A stretch of DNA of 6,638 nt from an uncultured Ruminococcus sp. (GTDB lineage: Bacteria; Bacillota; Clostridia; Oscillospirales; Ruminococcaceae): assembly GCA_937898375.1 (NCBI GenBank), contig CALEJX010000353.1, positions 1 through 6,638 of the forward strand, read 5' to 3'. Below are positions 6,307 to 6,638 of this stretch, one piece after another. Made by a program: the position numbers and the translations under genes. Each line of letters begins with the position of its first letter. Positions within the stretch are counted from its first letter, which is position 1. The notes below the pieces were generated by a model. The model saw only the letters and a program-made list of their open reading frames with translations, had not been told where the DNA came from and did no database searches.

Positions 6307-6335
6307 ATTATAAACTATCTCCAAATTAAAGTCAA
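6307..6335 (-). promoter_or_regulatory. Strong sigma-A promoter of the ATPase gene
   Basis: On the minus strand, TTGACT (6335-6330) and TATAAT (6312-6307) are separated by exactly 17 bp: five of six and six of six consensus bases. The expected start is near 6300, leaving a leader of about 67 nt. It shows that the ATPase gene is first in its transcript, so any partner gene would have to be encoded elsewhere or divergently. Confidence 0.88.
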
Positions 6336-6404
6336 TAGTCATCACAAGTTTTGGCAGCTTACACAAACAATTGAAAATATTTTAGTTATTCTGTATTAAA
6401 GTCA
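6325..6404. repeat. 10-bp direct repeat around the ATPase promoter
   Basis: ATTAAAGTCA occurs at 6325-6334, overlapping the -35 box, and again at 6395-6404, 70 bp away. On the minus strand both read TGACTTTAAT. They may be duplicated promoter-like sequence or two half-sites for a regulator. In such AT-rich DNA chance is also possible. Confidence 0.3.
6371..6399 (+). promoter_or_regulatory. Weak candidate divergent promoter
   Basis: TTGAAA (6371-6376), a 17-bp spacer, and TATTAA (6394-6399) form a plausible sigma-A promoter facing right, away from the ATPase gene. No convincing coding frame follows within the window, so it would drive a gene beyond the right edge, a small RNA, or nothing. The surrounding DNA is AT-rich and such matches arise by chance. 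Confidence 0.3.
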
Positions 6405-6452
6405 TAAAATTTAACTGTTAAAATATTGATATCGCAACAGAATTTGCAACGG

Positions 6453-6474
6453 ACGTTTGAGCTTTCTCAAACGT
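6453..6474. repeat. Perfect 9-bp stem-loop in the right non-coding region
   Basis: ACGTTTGAG (6453-6461) and CTCAAACGT (6466-6474) pair perfectly around a 4-base CTTT loop. On the plus strand it is followed by TTTCG, too short a T-run for a confident terminator. It could be a weak terminator for plus-strand transcription from the candidate promoter near 6371, or a protein-binding dyad. Confidence 0.5.
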
Positions 6475-6638
6475 TTTCGACTATCCCCTGTCTGCACCCA
6501 TATCAGTGGTATCGTCAGCTTATCAGACGTTACATAATTATTCCAAATTTATCGTCATATCCAACAAAAACGCACCCGTGAATTTGTGCAAACAAATGAT
6601 TTATATTTTAATTTGGCAACATTTCTGCAATTGTTGCA

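Larger units (their letters stand above)
6336..6638. other. Non-coding AT-rich region upstream of the ATPase gene
   Basis: I find no credible gene in these 303 bases on either strand; all ATG frames are short or lack a ribosome binding site. The region holds the weak plus-strand promoter candidate, the 9-bp stem-loop at 6453-6474, and small dyads such as ATTTGT/ACAAAT (6582-6587 and 6592-6597) and TGCAA/TTGCA (6626-6630 and 6634-6638). Repeated TTGCA/TGCAA motifs cluster towards the right edge. The upstream neighbour of the ATPase lies outside the window. Confidence 0.6.

Noticed and set aside
6596..6638. ATG-initiated plus-strand frame running off the right edge
   Set aside because: Only about 14 codons are visible, there is no ribosome binding site, and the ATG overlaps a small dyad.

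Overview
The window looks like a chromosomal segment of a Gram-positive anaerobe of class Clostridia. The best guess is Ruminococcus or a close Oscillospiral relative. The guess rests on protein style (a giant BadF/HgdC-type activase and a clostridial-type MoxR ATPase), strong AGGAGG-like ribosome binding sites, near-consensus sigma-A promoters, and GC-rich palindromic repeats ('TTGTAGGGG...') between otherwise AT-rich genes. The genus is an inference from sequence style; no database search was possible.

All three genes that I accept lie on the minus strand, so the window reads from right to left. (1) 6638-6234 is non-coding. It holds a near-perfect sigma-A promoter (TTGACT-17-TATAAT), then a leader of about 65 nt whose 8-bp inverted repeat abuts the ribosome binding site. 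(2) 6233-4707 encodes a 508-residue MoxR/AAA_5-type ATPase. (3) 4706-4494 is an intergenic gap. It contains a palindromic repeat that may also end the ATPase transcript, followed by an extended -10 promoter. (4) 4493-1515 and 1515-250 are two genes overlapping by one base (TAATG). Together they encode the roughly 1,400-residue activase/dehydratase-like iron-sulfur protein that, as I recall, is usually one polypeptide in Firmicutes. Here it is divided into 992 and 421 residues. (5) A GC-rich terminator hairpin follows at 207-238. The left edge (1-160) is a mosaic of short palindromes and a 20-bp-period direct repeat.

The 992- and 421-residue proteins almost certainly work together. The first carries two HgdC-like ATPase/Fe-S modules and an HgdB-like Cys-rich part; the second carries the conserved C-terminal module. 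The likely chemistry is ATP-driven low-potential electron transfer, but the physiological substrate of this family is unknown. The ATPase has its own promoter and may be functionally separate. Its usual VWA-domain partner is not next to it downstream.

The points most worth attention are the clean gene fission of the activase, the exactly repeated 39-residue cysteine spacing in its two ATPase modules, the missing VWA partner, the leader hairpin at the ATPase ribosome binding site, and the two palindromic repeat loci. I did not see a clearly new system such as a defence island, CRISPR array, mobile element or RNA gene.
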